The translations under genes and the position numbers were made by a program. Of a DNA stretch of 64,000 bases, positions 62,720 to 64,000 are shown piece by piece. The notes under the pieces are model-generated. The model was given only the letters and a program-made list of their open reading frames with translations. It was not told the origin of the DNA and did no database searches. Numbering within the stretch: position 1 is the first letter of the stretch; every line of letters starts with the position of its first letter. This DNA is from RGIG3528 sp963649295 (GTDB lineage: Bacteria; Bacillota; Clostridia; Lachnospirales; Lachnospiraceae): contig CAVJHK010000002.1 in the NCBI GenBank assembly GCA_963649295.1, positions 1-64,000 on the forward strand, in the 5' to 3' direction.

Positions 62720-64000
62720 ATGAAGAAAAACTTTCTTCGAAGAGCTGTGACACTTGCACTCAGTGCTGTTATGGCTGTTTCAATGCTTGCGGGCTGCGGC
62801 AATAAGGAAAACGGCGGCTCGGGCGATGCGGATGCCGAGTGGACGGCATTCAAGGACAACGTTACCATTCAGATCCCTGTTTATGACAGAGGTGAAGACG
62901 GCGACGAAACAAACAACTATTGGACAAAGTGGATTCAGTCCGAATTTGGTGACAAATATAACATTACGGTTCAATTTGTGACAATCGGACGCGGTACGGT
63001 TCTTGACGATTACAACAAGCTTGCAAATGCGGGCACGCTTCCGACGATTCTTATGGAATACGATTTCGATAAGTGCGCATATTGGGCAAACGACGGCTTC
63101 CTTCAGGAAATAGACCTTGACTATTTTGCAAAGGTTGCTCCCACATACTATCAGATGATGGTTGACAACAACTATATCCAGTATTCTTCCCTCAACGGAA
63201 AGACATATTTTGCACTTGCCGAGAGACCTTACTCCGACACAAACTACAACTGGGTAACGTTCTATCGTAAGGATTGGCTTGACAAGCTTGGCCTTTCTTA
63301 TCCCGAAAAGTGGTCTGAGTGGCTCAACGTTTATGCAAAGATCAAGGAAGCAGGACTTGCGACATATCCCGCAGGCGGCACAAAGATTACGGGTGCCGGC
63401 GTAGACCAGAATTATATTTACAGAACATATCCTCAGGATGAATATGCATGGGCAACAACAGGCGATTATGCGATTCCCGCACTTTCGACGGCTGCTCAGA
63501 AGGTCCTTCTTGAAAGAAGAAACGAGCTTTATAATGCAGGCTATTATGATCCCGAATTTGCAACAAAGTCTTCATCGGACGGCGAAGCAGATTTCATCGC
63601 GGGCAAGACATTTGCATACAGCGCATATATTGCAACGGATATGCCGGTGCTTAACAGCTTCTATGAGACAAATCCGAATGCAACACTTGGAATTGCTCCC
63701 ATTACAACATCTACGGATGACGGAGCAGGCGCAGTTTCTTGTGCTTATCGTGTAAACAACGCATACGGCATGATGGTAGGCTTCTCGGCTACAGCTACGG
63801 CTGATCAGGTTAAGGCAGCCATGATGTATATGGAATGGCTCATTCAGCCCGATAACCTCTTCACATTCCAGTATGGTATCGAAGGAAAGACATTTGACAA
63901 GGATGCTAACGGAAATGCTGTTCTTCGTTCGGCAGAAAATCAGGATCCCGAATATTTAATGGTTGCACGTCAGAACAAGGACTATTTCTGCATCTGCATC
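62720..64000 (+). CDS. Extracellular sugar-binding lipoprotein, third importer (cut by window end)
   Basis: The first 427 residues of a lipoprotein whose 3' end lies outside the window. Lipobox LAGC (cysteine at about residue 26) follows a classic signal peptide. The mature part is an LplA-type sugar-binding fold (NWVTFYRKDWLDKLGL, PEKWSEWLNVYAKIKEAG, MMYMEWLIQPDN). AAGGAGG at 62707-62713 gives a strong start. It presumably delivers oligosaccharides to the two preceding permeases. No stop codon interrupts it up to the edge. Confidence 0.92.
   Translation, partial: MKKNFLRRAVTLALSAVMAVSMLAGCGNKENGGSGDADAEWTAFKDNVTIQIPVYDRGEDGDETNNYWTKWIQSEFGDKYNITVQFVTIGRGTVLDDYNKLANAGTLPTILMEYDFDKCAYWANDGFLQEIDLDYFAKVAPTYYQMMVDNNYIQYSSLNGKTYFALAERPYSDTNYNWVTFYRKDWLDKLGLSYPEKWSEWLNVYAKIKEAGLATYPAGGTKITGAGVDQNYIYRTYPQDEYAWATTGDYAIPALSTAAQKVLLERRNELYNAGYYDPEFATKSSSDGEADFIAGKTFAYSAYIATDMPVLNSFYETNPNATLGIAPITTSTDDGAGAVSCAYRVNNAYGMMVGFSATATADQVKAAMMYMEWLIQPDNLFTFQYGIEGKTFDKDANGNAVLRSAENQDPEYLMVARQNKDYFCICI

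Noticed and set aside
1..64000. Insertion sequences, prophage, integrase or CRISPR-cas genes
   Set aside because: No transposase, recombinase, phage structural or Cas-like protein was recognised on either strand.

Overview
The window looks like a chromosomal segment of a Gram-positive, moderately AT-rich gut Clostridia of the Lachnospiraceae type. This is inferred from AGGAGG-type ribosome sites, Thr/Pro-rich lipoproteins with Gram-positive lipoboxes, a sortase-like C-terminus, carbohydrate ABC importers encoded without their own ATPase, and B. subtilis 'Yes/Yet'-type rhamnogalacturonan genes. Two runs of ten N (3098-3107 and 30925-30934) mark assembly gaps inside genes, so this is a draft assembly.

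Region 1 (1-6035) is accessory in character. It holds a hexapeptide acetyltransferase, a membrane-anchored Nudix-like gene split by a -1 frame change and flanked by an imperfect direct repeat, a fused GHMP sugar kinase/nucleotidyltransferase, a YigZ protein, a RelE/XRE toxin-antitoxin pair with a palindromic operator, and a tRNA-Gln.

Region 2 (6077-15383) is mostly housekeeping: isocitrate dehydrogenase, a DUF308 membrane protein, nicotinate phosphoribosyltransferase, a small Thr/Pro-rich surface protein, an unrecognised 217-residue protein, a secreted beta-helix adhesin of the Cthe_2159 type, a diacylglycerol-kinase-like enzyme and a PlsC acyltransferase.

Region 3 (15576-31699) starts with a DUF5107-TPR protein, followed by two lipoprotein membrane-fusion adaptors and a large FtsX-type permease with no ATPase gene beside them. 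Then come a GH115 alpha-glucuronidase, a YesU-like DUF1961 protein, a CE12-type acetylesterase and two YesL-like DUF624 membrane proteins.

Region 4 (31748-46402) is an AraC regulator divergent from a long co-directional series: a 981-residue solute-binding protein, two permeases, an NHL-TPR-Yip1 membrane protein, a membrane-anchored DUF5696 protein, two more permeases and a second solute-binding lipoprotein. It looks like two importers nested around two membrane proteins of unknown function.

Region 5 (46474-64000) is a rhamnogalacturonan-I locus: PL11 lyase, a membrane AraC sensor-regulator, an orphan solute-binding lipoprotein, a GH2 enzyme, a PL26/YetA-type protein, L-rhamnose mutarotase, an AraC regulator and a third importer running off the window. 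None of the GH115, CE12, PL11, GH2 or PL26-type enzymes has a visible signal peptide. This suggests that oligosaccharides are imported first and depolymerised in the cytoplasm.
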